From positions 38,142,946 to 38,206,945 of the forward strand of contig NC_069135.1 of the NCBI RefSeq assembly GCF_026914265.1: DNA of 64,000 nucleotides. Reading direction: 5' to 3'. Shown piece after piece: positions 1 to 10,639 of the stretch. The DNA comes from Mya arenaria (lineage: Eukaryota > Mollusca > Bivalvia > Myida > Myidae). Made by a program: the position numbers and the translations under genes. Position 1 is the stretch's first letter, and every line of letters starts with the position of its first letter. The notes below the pieces were generated by a model. It was not told the origin of the DNA. It ran no database searches and was given only the letters and a program-made list of their open reading frames with translations.

Positions 1-119
1 TACTTTTTTCGTTGCGCGTTCCGAATGAAGAAACGCCGACTTAACCAGAAGTCGTTAACTACTATTGAAATTAATACGGGACACAACCTCGGCATGTTTA
101 AAATGTGTTTAGATTTGCA

Positions 120-365
120 AAAATATATTGTTAATTAAGAAGGGTTGTAACAAGGCTTATCATTTGGATATCGTGAACTATGTCAGTGTGACATTGATCG
201 TAATTTGTGGTTTCTTCGTATCAGTCACAAAACTATTTCTTCCTTGTAACAAAATAAACAGACGTGGCTGAATGAACATATATTTGATATAGTTTGTGAA
301 TCTTTTGAAACTAAAGAGAAAATGGAATCTAATTTTGAATCATCAATATCTTCCCATAGATGGTG
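120..365 (+). pseudogene. Remnant of TRIM-like 5' flank and first codons
   Basis: This stretch repeats the 5' flank and start of the intact gene at 808 and of its sister at 33387. Shared landmarks in order are a GGTTGTAACA-like stretch, GATATCGTG, TCAGTGT, a TTCGTATCA motif, ACAAAATAAACAGA and AGTTTGTGA. An ATG at 322 then opens MESNFESSI, matching MASNFQSSI and MASNFESSI of the two longer copies. Similarity stops after about ten codons and the frame ends at a TAA after 15 codons, before any zinc ligand. It is therefore a truncated tandem copy of the promoter-proximal region. It could still supply promoter activity, but no product is predicted. Confidence 0.6.
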
Positions 366-559
366 TTAAGGTTCGAGAGAAACTAGACCTCAGTGTAAAT
401 GTTCGTGGAAATGGGTCAATTCGCTATAAAATAAACAGGAAAGGTACTTCCTACAACTATTCGACCATCTCCGGTAAACTCGGAATAGACAATCGTTACA
501 ACTCGGCAGTCTTCGGCAAACTCGGGATCGTGGGAAGGCCCACTTAACTATTCGAAATG

Positions 560-807
560 TTGACACAGGAATTAATTACGGCACATTTAAAAACATTTTT
601 GTTTTTGAAAAATGATTGTAAATTTATCACGGTTTTACTACGCTTATCATTTTGATATCGTGTTTTATGTCAGTGTTAAGTTGATCGAAATATTGTTTTT
701 TTTTCGTATCATCTCAGTGCAATATAACTAACTTCCTAGTTACAAAAATAAACAGAAACTGACTGTTTGAACTAGTTTGTGAGTCATTTATAATCTCAAG
801 AGAGAAA
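560..807 (+). promoter_or_regulatory. Conserved 5' flank / 5' UTR of TRIM-like gene 1
   Basis: About 250 bp upstream of the start codon at 808 align with 33140-33386 upstream of gene 2 and with the remnant at 120-321. Conserved blocks include GATATCGTGTT, a TTCGTATCA block and ACTTCCTAGTTACAAAA followed by ATAAACAGAAA. Conservation across three copies indicates a shared promoter/5' UTR carried along by duplication. No TATA box is evident and I cannot place the transcription start. Confidence 0.4.
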
Positions 808-1189
808 ATGGCATCTAATTTTCAATCATCCATTCAAAGGGACTTCATTCATGATTTTTCCTGCTCTCCGTGTGGAGAGAACGGATTTAACACAGAAGCT
901 CACCATTATTGTTCTCAATGCACAGAATATTACTGCCAAAACTGTGTTTCAAAACATAACGGATTATATCAGAAGCACGCAGTGCTCGGACGGAAGGACG
1001 TGAATAAATGGGAGGCAGCCCCAGGGGTGGTGGACGCCCTGGAGAGTTGCGGTATGCACCACGGGGAGGCGCTGCAGCTGGTATGTGGTGACCATGACCA
1101 ACTGTGCTGTCATGTGTGCATTGCTGTGGACCACAGGTATGTAAGAAATATGGCAATTTTAAGGTGCACAACATAGGTTCATTCATTTA

Positions 1190-1249
<60 letters not shown>

Positions 1250-3300
1250 TATGCATTATTAGGTTCAACTCATTTGACTTTTACACAAAACAAAGCTTAC
1301 GATTTGTGTATAGTAATATCAGTCTTTATATATTATAGTTTTCATGTAATAGCTACGTGGCAACAATTTCCCAAGATAAAAAAGTACAAAATATTATTTA
1401 TCTTTTTTATCCGTATTCACATCATATGCGTAAACCAATAGTATGTGCTTTTTCTGTTATTCGTGTGTCGCCGTGGACCACAGATTATAGGAAGAAAACG
1501 TAAATTTACAGGCGCACAACATATGTTGATGCAAAACTATTTTATTAGTTTTATAAATTATCATTTTTAACTTCTATGACTTTTCATGATTAAAACAAAA
1601 AGCCTTATTATTGTGTACATTTTATAAAAGTATTAGTCTTTGAATATTTCAATGAATAGCTACGTGAATCTGTACACAAATATTTATTTTCGGTTTTGAT
1701 CAATCAAGTCAAATTAATGAATCATAAAAATGAATTAAAAATTAAAATCATTTTTCATCAACCTATATTGTGCGCCTTTAAGACACAAAACGGTAACTAA
1801 TCTATGCGTAATTGCGTCAAAATTATTATTAGTCATTTTCTATAACATTGTCCCACATAAGCAAGGTAATATTCAGTCTATGCAGATCTGATTACAAATG
1901 TTTCAAAACTTCTTGGTTTCAGACAATGTTCCAAAATCCATCCCATTCCAGATGTAGCAAAAGGTATTAAGAGAAATATTGAGTTTCAACGAATTCCAAA
2001 CAAAATAGCTAAACTTGAAAAGCAATTCGAGCTGATGAAAGAAGCAAGAATGAAGAATACGACACCTCTGAAAAAGACGCGGGCAGCCATTTCTGATGAA
2101 TTAAAAACCATACGGAAAATGATCAACGAAATCCTTGACAAGATTGAGAAGACGACTTTACAGGATTTGGACGGAATGATAGCTAAACTTGAAAAAAATA
2201 TAAATAAAGATATCGAAACTTGTAATGGAATGACTGTCGAGCTGCAAAACATGATTACCGCTTTTCAAACCAAAACAAAATCAAGCGAGTCAAAATCATA
2301 TATTGCGTACAGAAAGAGCCAGAATATGATTTCACAAGCAAACGATCATCTTCGTGACATATCAGTCATTGAGTGTTACAATGTAACATTTCAAGCCAAT
2401 AACCTTATCGAAGAACTATTATCTTCAATAAAGACGTTTGGAGCGATTGAAGTACAAACTGGTATGACCAAACAGCGAAAAGATCCCCTTTCCGATCCAA
2501 ACCACGTCTTCAGTGTTGCAGAGTACAAGAAATACAACGTGAAGATGAGTGACGACAAATGTCAATGTGTTATCCAAGGCGTATGTGAAATACCTTGTGG
2601 AGAGTTTGTCATAACAGACACGGGTAATTGTAAAGTAAAGCTCCTGGACAAGGAGTACAGGGTGCTCGACCACTGGGATGTCCCTGGGAATCCATGGGAC
2701 GTTTGCCACATTGGTGGAAATGAAGTGGCGGTTTGTGTTTGCAGTAAGTATGCTGATAAAGAAGGACTGTATTTTATTAATTCAACGAAAGGGAAACTCG
2801 TATCTACGAGGAAATTCACTTTCAGTCATAGATGTATTGGCGCAGCTCATCATGGTGGCCAGCTTTACATCTCCTCCGGTACCACCCTGAACGTCTATAC
2901 GATAACGGGACAGAAGGTGCTGCACCAGGGCAAGGTTAACGGTACGACTGTCGAGAAATGTGCCATCAGTAACGACGGAAAGACAATCTACATTACAAAC
3001 TACGATGAACATAAACTGATCACCCTGGACAACAACGGCAACAAGCTGGCTTTACTCACTGACCCTGACATGGAAAAACCCACCGGAGTACACGTGACAC
3101 CTGCTGGACACGTGTTCGTCTGCAGCTATAACTCCGGTACAGTGCTGCAGGTTGACAAAGACGGGAAGAAGAAGTTAGCCACTCTGGCAAGGGAAGAAAA
3201 CGGAATGAACGGACTGAGTGATTTATTTTTCAGCAGCCGCACTTCTTCCCTGATCATTGGTAGACAGAAAGACACACTTCTTGCTATCAAGTTAATTTAA
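808..3300 (+). CDS. RING-less TRIM-like protein, two B-boxes, coiled coil and NHL-like propeller (gene 1, intact)
   Basis: Two exons, 808-1136 and 1923-3300, joined in frame (phase 2) give 568 residues. The donor is CCACAG|GTATGTAAG and the acceptor GGTTTCAG|ACAATG. The junction restores the B-box 2 end VDHRQCSKIH. B-box 1-like ligands are C19, C22, H32, C35, C38, C43, C46, H50 and H57. B-box 2 uses C81, H84, C93, D97, C101, C104, H109 and H116. Residues about 120-290 are Lys/Glu-rich and heptad-like (coiled coil). About 305-568 hold repeated blocks such as GEFVITD, VKLLD, AISNDGKTIYITN and GTVLQVDKDGKK, typical of the NHL/TRIM-type beta-propeller. No RING precedes the B-boxes, so ubiquitin-ligase activity cannot be assumed. 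A scaffold or RNA/protein-binding role is inferred from the family only. The start is the first ATG of the conserved MASNF motif. The frame is intact, unlike the sister at 33387. Confidence 0.85.
1137..1922 (+). other. Intron of gene 1 with inverted complementary motifs and decoy exon end
   Basis: The intron carries a forward motif AAGGTGCACAACATAGGTT at 1161-1179, 24 nt after the donor. A diverged second copy lies at 1508-1533, preceded by a duplicate of the exon 1 end at 1461-1483 (CGCCGTGGACCACAG). In that duplicate the donor GT is mutated to AT. One reverse-complementary arm (CAACCTATATTGTGCGCC) lies at 1756-1781. The arm is followed by AAGACACAAAACGGTAACTA and a TAATTGCG end, which is exactly one unit of the 59-bp repeat that reaches 35 copies in gene 2. 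Confidence 0.75.
1191..1249. repeat. (ATT)n microsatellite
   Basis: An almost perfect run of about 19 ATT triplets lies in the gene 1 intron, just after the first forward motif. It is absent from the equivalent place in gene 2. Confidence 0.95.
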
Positions 3301-3373
3301 AACTAAAAACAATGTTTGATTTGGTACTATCGATATGTTCTATATGATGAATGTAGAATGTTAAATGTTCGTG

Positions 3374-3405
3374 CACACACACCCCCCCCCACACACACAC
3401 ACACA
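3374..3405. repeat. (AC)n / poly-C microsatellite
   Basis: CA dinucleotides flank a run of nine or more C residues, just downstream of the gene 1 stop codon. Confidence 0.9.
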
Positions 3406-3589
3406 TTTTTACTTGCATAATTCATACATAATCAGGTGAATCGCAATAGAAAAATAATTAAACAATCTCTTAATTCAATGTCGGTGATAGGTTTCACGTG
3501 AACCATGACAACATTGTCTTTTGAAGAATGCAAACTCGATTTTGAACGTATTCTGAAACTAATTTTGGAGGACAGATTCTCAAGAACAC

Positions 3590-4000
3590 AACCTAAAAGC
3601 ATCACATACATATCATGTATGACATCGAAAGTCTCGGTTAGATTCAGACATACATCTCACGTATTACATCGAAAGTCTCGGTTAGACTGAGACTTACATC
3701 TCAGGCTTGACATTAACAGTCTGGTTTGATTTAGAATGACATCTAATGGGTTACATCGACAGTCTCCGTAAGATTGAGACTTACATCTCACGTTTAACAT
3801 CGACAGTCTCGGTTAGATTGAGACTGACATCACATTTACACGTGTTACATCGACAATCTCGGTTAGTTTGAGACTTACATCCCACGGTTTACACCGACAG
3901 TCTCTGTTGGACTTGGACTTACATCACACGCGTTACATCGAAAGTCTCGGTAAGATTGAGTCCTTCATCCCACATATAAAATCGTCAGTTTCAGCTGGAA
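3590..4000. repeat. 44-bp tandem repeat block A
   Basis: About nine degenerate units carry ACATCGACAGTCTCGGTTAG then ATTGAGACTTACATCTCACG. Each good unit holds the 6-bp inverted repeat AGTCTC...GAGACT around a 9-nt spacer. The same family follows the pseudogene at 28.6-31.8 kb and gene 2 at 38.5-39.05 kb, and precedes the satellite at 42.8-43.3 kb. Confidence 0.85.
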
Positions 4001-4025
4001 TGCTACTGCTGATACACTGAAATGG
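3992..4025 (+). other. Single-copy founder-like sequence after block A
   Basis: GAATGCTACTGCTGATACAC followed by TGAAATGG terminates the 44-bp block. The homologous place in segment C (39072-39100) reads GAATGCGACTGCTGATACAT then TGAAATGG. In segment D that place is occupied by the first monomer of the 29-bp satellite. Confidence 0.6.
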
Positions 4026-4289
4026 TAGGTGCATTTTAGTCCAGTATGAACCATTACGCAAGTGTTTTTGAAAAGAAAACCTTGTTAAACGGTGAAAATT
4101 GAAACATTAAGATCAAACATTCACAAACATAATATGTTTAGAATAATATTGTTGTTAAAATTAAAACTTATCATTTACTGAAGATATATCTTCTTTTTTT
4201 TAAATAATGTGGTGTTAATTATCTAAGCTGAAATTTTACAAAAGCTTATTTTAATTTTAACATATTACAACATTATATTTATCATTCTC

Positions 4290-4476
4290 GTTGGCACGAT
4301 GTTACGCGCGAGTGTGGTCTTGTGTTGTGGGGGAAACCGGCTTACCCGGGGGAAACTTACTTATCTGGCTTTGTGACCACACGCCAAACTCGCCTGTGCC
4401 TTGACCGGGGATCGAGCTCGTGTCGCTCCGATGAGAATGGCTCATTTAAGCTAACCACTGGACTAGTCGGACGTTA
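4290..4476 (-). mobile_element. tRNA-derived SINE
   Basis: On the minus strand the element starts near 4473 with a tRNA-like head. A box A-like CTAGTCCAGTGGTTAGC is followed about 30 nt later by a box B-like GAGCTCGATCCCC (plus-strand 4407-4419). A non-tRNA body with GTTTCCCCCGGGTAAGCC follows, running to about 4290. The body alone recurs at 39905-40010 in segment C, so the insertion predates the segment duplication. It is not a functional tRNA because the acceptor and anticodon stems do not fold convincingly. Confidence 0.65.
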
Positions 4477-4479
4477 GTA

Positions 4480-6720
4480 ACGCCTTTAGCCATAAACCAT
4501 TAATTTTCGAACGTACATGTAATGAGATGGTAATCATCATGAAATTTAAGTCAATATTATGGTTATACATCATTGACTTACTTTAATTCACTGTATAGGT
4601 CCGTTATTTATACCGAGCAATCCGAATAGCTACATCGTTTTAACACCCAATTAGGACTTTGATGAATTTCACCCTTGGGTGGTATTCATAAAACTTCTTA
4701 ATTTATTCCTTACTTAAGTCACTTTTCTCATTTCCGAATCTCTTTACTCACATGAAATAAGAATTTCCAAAATTAATTATTTTATAGCTTTTATTGGGAA
4801 AAAAAACACACTCAAATGTTAAAAACACTAACAAATTGATTTAAATTTGAAAATTTTAAGAAATCAACTTAAGTTAAGATCTAACTGATTTCAACAGATA
4901 ACTTGTCATTCTTTAGCTTAAAATAACAAGCTGTCCTTCCCTCACGGACTGCTTTACTTTCAATTACGTATGTATTACAACTCGCGTATTTAAGAACAAT
5001 CGATGCAGGCAAAACAACTGATACATTTAATATCCGAAATTAGAGTATTAAAAATGGTTGCATTAATCAAGTACACATACGCGAAGATTGCATCTGACAT
5101 GTATGTTATTTTAGGCAATTAAAGAAAAAACACTTAATTACATATACTTTGAAATTTGGAAGGTGGATTTTGTTTGTATTTATGTGGATAACCTTTCCAT
5201 AGGCGAATAAAGGTTTATGTTTAATGCTTACTTTTAATTCAATTTTTCCTGATTGGCTTTTTGCTTTTAGAACTTTTTTTCTACTTATGAACAAGCAATA
5301 TGTTTTGCTCACCAGAATAATTTGATATTTTAACTGTTTTGAAATTTTGGTCCGCTCTCCGTTTCCATTTCCGAAAGTGGTTTGCATACAATTTGGCGCG
5401 CTTTTCTGAAAAACTACAATAAACGGTCATATCAATTCGTTTTAAGGCATATAAAAATGTTGGTTTAAGAGTGAGATCGCAATATATTTCATCTCGTGAA
5501 CACCTAAGGCAAATATTTCACTCGTTGCTACAACACTCGTGAAATATGCCATTTGGTGCTTACTCGGTAAAATATACAACGATCTTGAACCTAAACAAAC
5601 AATAATCTTCTATATCTTTTTCTTCTTTTTATATTTTTTTCGGATATCCTTTGTTCAGGTGACTAACATTGACAATCTTTTTTACTTTTGATTTGTTTCA
5701 ATCTGTTTAGAAATGTTTGTTATTAAACTTGCGACTTGGTCAACCTTTAAAACACCAATGTTCAAACGCTTTGCCATTCTACTCGATATTACAAAAACAA
5801 ACACATGGAATTTTTACATACAATCGAACTACGCTGACTCTATTTTGTTTTTGTTTTAAATGAACTTTAATTGCTTCACTCAATGACGCTCTGGTTTATT
5901 TTTTGGAAGAGTTTGACAACCTCATCCTCTGCACCCCAGCGTATCATAACCTATGATATAGCCTTAACACTTATTGTGTACACTGTAATTCATTCAGTGA
6001 AAAAATATTAATTACAAAGTAGAAATGTCAGCAGTGTAAGTAAAGATGACTTGTAAAATGTGTGCCATGTATTATCGCCGTGTGTCTTGAATATACTAAA
6101 TATCACTTACAGTGACCATTACTACGGTCAACATTACTACTGGGCTTGTCCCTGTAGATTTTTTATTGTATTATTAACAATTGAACAATGGATTAGATTG
6201 CTTATTGTAGGTCGATATTTGGATGTATTATGTGTATATATGTATTATATAATAAGTAAGTCAAAATAACCTGTCATGATCAAATACTTCCTTATTTATG
6301 ATAAGCGTTAGTCATATAGCGGTAAGGTTATGTTGATAACAGTGTCTTGAAACGGTTATGTTTCCCGGGCTTTTCGCTTGTTAATTTATGAATGTAGCGC
6401 AGTGTTATTTATTTTTCACAGCACCATAATATTATATGCTAACGTTAACCCGCATATTCATGTGTGAAAGTTTTATACAGAAAGTTCATTCCTGAGCACA
6501 AAAATGCAAGTGTAGAACTTTATTTTTACATGAAGCAAATATTCAACAAACAAAAACTTGTTTCTTTTCTACATTGAATGGTATTATATCTGTACATCTG
6601 TGTCGAATAGATATGTTATAATGTCCAATTAACTTGAAATTGTGTCCAATTGACAAGGTTTTACATTTATTTTCGATTGGACGTAATACCATGAACTTCC
6701 ATGTCGTTATAAAATAGTGT
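4480..6720. other. Intergenic stretch without recognised genes
   Basis: AT-rich sequence with short open frames only (up to 93 codons) and no codon bias or family motif. It separates the SINE from the 27-bp minisatellite in segment A. The corresponding interval in segment C is only about 100 bp. Confidence 0.5.
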
Positions 6721-6721
6721 C

Positions 6722-6900
6722 ATATCTATAAGACAAGTTCACGTATACGTACCAATTAGGCAAGTTCACGTATACGTATCAATAAGACAAGTTCACATAA
6801 AGGTACCAATTAGATAAGTTCACGTATACGTACCAATTAGACAAGTTCACGTACCAATTAGACAAGTTCACGTATACGACCCAATTAGACAAGTCGACAT
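6722..6900. repeat. 27-bp minisatellite, segment A
   Basis: About seven units contain GACAAGTTCACGTATACGTA followed by CCAATTA. Some units are shortened. The core ACGTATACGT is a perfect palindrome. The same repeat occurs at 40125-40650 in segment C. Because 27 is a multiple of three, it yields spurious 9-residue periodic frames. Confidence 0.85.
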
Positions 6901-6997
6901 GGTAATGTAACGGTCCGCTGTAGGCGGCGGAGGTGCGTTCATAATAATATTCCATATAAAACGGAAGTACGTTCACACCGGATGTAAACTTGGTTGG

Positions 6998-7057
6998 TAA
7001 TATGCAAATTAGCAAAGCCCGGGCTATGTGAGAATAGAGAAGTTAGTGTATATAAAG
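6998..7057 (+). promoter_or_regulatory. Promoter-like octamer plus TATA
   Basis: ATGCAAAT at about 7000-7007 is followed some 45 bp later by TATAAAG at 7051. Octamer plus TATA is a known metazoan core-promoter combination. No clear exon follows, so this may be a promoter of an unseen transcript, part of a decayed element, or chance. Confidence 0.2.
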
Positions 7058-7185
7058 ACCAGTTGACCCCTTCATGGTCGAGCATGCTTTTCTCTGAAGG
7101 GATCTGCTGGTGTTTGTTTGGCTCGCACGTTACAGTGATATGACATGATAGAGTATCAATTAGACATAATATTACGTCTTTAAAC

Positions 7186-7380
7186 ATGATCATGCCGAAA
7201 AGGACGATACGTTGGTTGGACATAATTCAAAGTGAGTTTGACAAGTCTATGTTGATTATACATAATAATTACATGTTGGTAAGACATAATGACATCGCAT
7301 TTAGACATGATAACATGTCTGTTAAACATAAAAGCATGTCATTAACACATTATAACATAAGATGTCAGAATATAAGACAG
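7186..7380. repeat. Degenerate short tandem repeat (about 22 bp)
   Basis: Recurring AGACATAATGACAT, AGACATGATAACATG and AAACATAAAAGCATG blocks at roughly 21-22 bp spacing. It is too diverged to define a consensus. Confidence 0.4.
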
Positions 7381-7429
7381 TTGTGGCGTTCCATTATATA
7401 TTTAGTCTCTGAGAGATATCAATGATATA

Positions 7430-9465
7430 ATCAAATTCACCGCAACCATCGAGATGCAACTGTACGTATGACATTTTTGTGATCCCATTTCAATGCTTAC
7501 TTCCTCCAGTTCACATTTTTTACTCTATTGTTCATCCAAACGATCATTTCAGTGATGTATTATTTTCATTGCTCGCTGCTTTTCATCAATGAAATACTCC
7601 TCGTTTATATATCAATGTCAGTCTGGGTGTTCTTTAAACTAAGTCTTTAGACGACTTTAAATTAATCGCTAGATTGTCATCCCCACCCGCCCCCTTTTGT
7701 TTCCGACGCCCTGTAATTTTTATTGACTCAAAAACAAATGTTGAAATGGAGTCTGTGTTTACGTATCGGTCCTTTTCTGTCCGGGAACGGCGTTAATTCA
7801 TACCAGCCGGTGTCGATGGAAACATTCACATGTACAAAAGGAGAATTTTTAGTGGTTCCTCTTGAAACGCATATTTATGGTATCTTATGCAATAAGGAAG
7901 AGCTTGTACAAACATTTAACGCTGAAACAGTCATCTAAGAAAAATAAAAGAAATGTAAATAAAGTTTTACCCTCCCCCCTCCCCCAACAAAAGGACGGAA
8001 ATCTAGCAATTGATTAATATTGGCTTTATTACGCAGTACGCAATACCTCTTAAACAGGTTATATTTCTTTAATGCATGTGCATGAAATGAATTGTCTCTA
8101 TTTTTGGATTCGTATTGAAGTAGAAAAGTGGATACAAGAAAGGCCAGCTAATGAGGTTTGGATTTTGTTTTATCACTTTTTTTTGCTGTTTTATTTCTTA
8201 CCTTCATGCATGCATATATATTTCATTTGTTCTCTATTTATTATGATTCACTTCTATAATTACGTATAAGCTTTTAATGGTACATTCTTTCAATTGGTTT
8301 ACCAAACATTGTACTCAGTGTTGAGTTTATATGACAACATTTGCTCAACCGTAGCGAATGATTGCATGTTAACCCCTTTGAAGATGTTTAAAGAGGCGAT
8401 AACATCCACAAAATTTAATTGTTCTGCATTCATTTGATATATACAAGGTATAATATCATAACAATTTATGACTTTAAAGCTTTTTGCATAAATACTGCAC
8501 TCTGAAATATTTACCGTGTTGACATTTTTTGTCTTTGAATCAGCTAATTGTTGGATAAATGTCTGGAAACCAGTAATGTGAGACTGCTGATTAGCTCGCA
8601 GTTTTCATATATACGTTCGAAAAAAGTACTGTGATATGGCTAAAAGCACTACTAACGCTTTAAGAAAAATGAATTAAATTATATTTTTTCTGCAATTTCG
8701 GTATCAACGAATAAAACTTTTATAAATATAGTGTATATGTGTTGTCGTGAAAAACAGAGAATTTGTTCCTAAAACAAAAGCAAGTCCATATGGTTGACAG
8801 CATACTAGGATTCTGCAATATATTTCTTTCAAACTTGTCTTGCAGTGAAACTTCGTCTTACTTAAGCCCTGAATATGCCTAAAACACCTGCCGTATTTTC
8901 TGAAATATTAATTTGGTATCCTAAGTTATTTCCTTATTGCTTTAAACAAATCCAAGCCTAACGCATTGTCACCATCAATACGTTAATAATATATATCGCT
9001 CTTGCATAGGTTTAGTTGCAATGTTGATATATTTATATGTAAATATACCACAAACCACTTTTTTTACTTGTAATAAAATATGTTGTTTTGTTCTGTCCTG
9101 TTCTATAATATTTGACACTGTCACTTTTAGAGATTCTAGGAAATTACATTTGGTTGATCTTTAAACGAAATTCGTATCATTAAAGTATACTGACACAAAT
9201 ACATAACACCTACATACGACTTTTGTATATTGATGTTGTCTTGCTGAACTGTTTCAGTAACGCCGTCTTAATTTATTTTTAATTCAAGAAGTGTTCAAAC
9301 AAATTTGATTGTAGTATACCGGTGTTATCTTAAGATTGCATGTATGCATCGGTAGAGATATTAAACGTTTATGTGATTCAGAATTTATTTTAAAGCTATG
9401 TTAAAATGTAAGCGAGAAACAATCGACGGAAGTGTATTTCAAGAACCTGACATGTATATAAAAAC
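7430..9465. other. Intergenic stretch, nothing recognised
   Basis: AT-rich and without recognised coding, RNA or repeat structure. The open frames at 7723-7938 and 8072-8269 show no family features. Confidence 0.45.
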
Positions 9466-9483
9466 GTGCAAGACGAATATAAC

Positions 9484-9828
9484 ATGAATTCACAATTGTA
9501 CAATCTTCTATCGGATTTTAACAAGATCAGTGTTAATACCCTGAAGAACATAATGAACATGGTGGGATGCATGGCCTTCTGGGTTCGTGAAAAAGTACAC
9601 GAATACGATGAGGACTTGGTCATGATTCTGAACTGTAAAACGGAACTTAGCAAGGTGCACACGTTCCAGAATCATATGGATGAGATGATCAGCACATTCG
9701 GCGCAAACTTCATGTGTAGAAGAATTACGGACTTGGAGAGCACCGCCGAAGAGTTGAAGAACAACAAGAGCAGCCAGATTTTTGGATGTAACAACATATA
9801 TTTGGTTGATGTGTATAATAATGTTTGA
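9484..9828 (+). CDS. Hypothetical open frame or exon fragment
   Basis: An ATG-started frame of 114 residues stands out from its AT-rich surroundings by composition. It includes segments such as EKVHEYDEDLVMILN and ITDLESTAEELKNNKSSQ, which look amphipathic or coiled-coil-like. No zinc ligands, signal peptide or membrane segment are visible. The opposite strand is also open for 128 codons (9508-9894), so it is not certain which strand, if either, codes. It could be a single-exon gene, a decayed exon of a coiled-coil protein, or chance. I do not recognise a family. Confidence 0.3.
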   Translation: MNSQLYNLLSDFNKISVNTLKNIMNMVGCMAFWVREKVHEYDEDLVMILNCKTELSKVHTFQNHMDEMISTFGANFMCRRITDLESTAEELKNNKSSQIFGCNNIYLVDVYNNV

Positions 9829-9951
9829 ATAATCATGTCTGTTTGTTGTTCTGACGCAACAGCGTGTCAAATTTACTGAAGGCTTAGTTATCACTGCTTT
9901 GTTTCAGCTTATACAAATATTTAAGAAAACACTTAAATTAGACAAATACGT

Positions 9952-10248
9952 AAGACTGGTGGTGACAAATTCAATATTTTTTTTGATTTCCTTGTCACAA
10001 TTTTAACTTCACGAATTAATGAATTCACGATTTAAAATTCACGATCTCACGATTTAAACTTCACGGTTCAACATATTATTTTCACAAATTCACGATTTCG
10101 ACTTGAAAATTTCACGATTTCACGATCATAACATCACAAGTTCACGAACTCGTGAAATCGTAAAGTTGAATTCATGAACTCGTGAAGCTGAAAAATTATG
10201 AAGGGATAAATCATAAAATGTTGAAATTGAAATGTCACCACTGGTCTT
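9952..10248. mobile_element. Foldback MITE with about 25-bp terminal inverted repeats
   Basis: The left end AAGACTGGTGGTGACA and the right end TGTCACCACTGGTCTT are near-perfect inverted repeats. Inside are many short TTCACGATTTCACGA motifs, with the inverse TCGTGAAATCGT near the right side, so most of the element can fold back. No coding capacity. A target-site duplication is not clear. Confidence 0.6.
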
Positions 10249-10639
10249 TTGTAGAAACTGGATAAAAGGCTAAAACAAACTCATTGCAAATAGCAATTTA
10301 GAACAAAAAGACACTTAATTTAATAAAAATCATATTGAATATTTTAAACAGTTTTGCATTTAAAGCCGTCGGGTATAGCAATATAAAAACCTGATCAAAT
10401 TACTTTAGTAGAAAATGGTAATCTATATCGTTGTATGCTCTTTATTATCATAAAGGAATAAACTCATATCTACTATCATATCAATCAAATAAAAAAGTCA
10501 CCCCGAAGCAAAACCATTTTTAAAACATTCAATCACTATAAGAGAAGAAGTGAACAAACGTCAACATTCGCGGCTGTGTTATAATACAAAACGTTTGAGG
10601 AAAGTCTAGTAAATATTCATATTTAGTATAGGCGTGCTT
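10249..10639. other. Intergenic, nothing recognised
   Basis: AT-rich sequence between two inverted-repeat elements, without supported features. Confidence 0.4.

Noticed and set aside
887..1186. Minus-strand frame opposite exon 1 of gene 1
   Set aside because: Shadow of the B-box exon. The plus strand has the zinc ligands, splice donor and paralogue support.
4407..4473. tRNA gene on the minus strand
   Set aside because: The tRNA-like head is fused to a body that recurs elsewhere without it, typical of a SINE.
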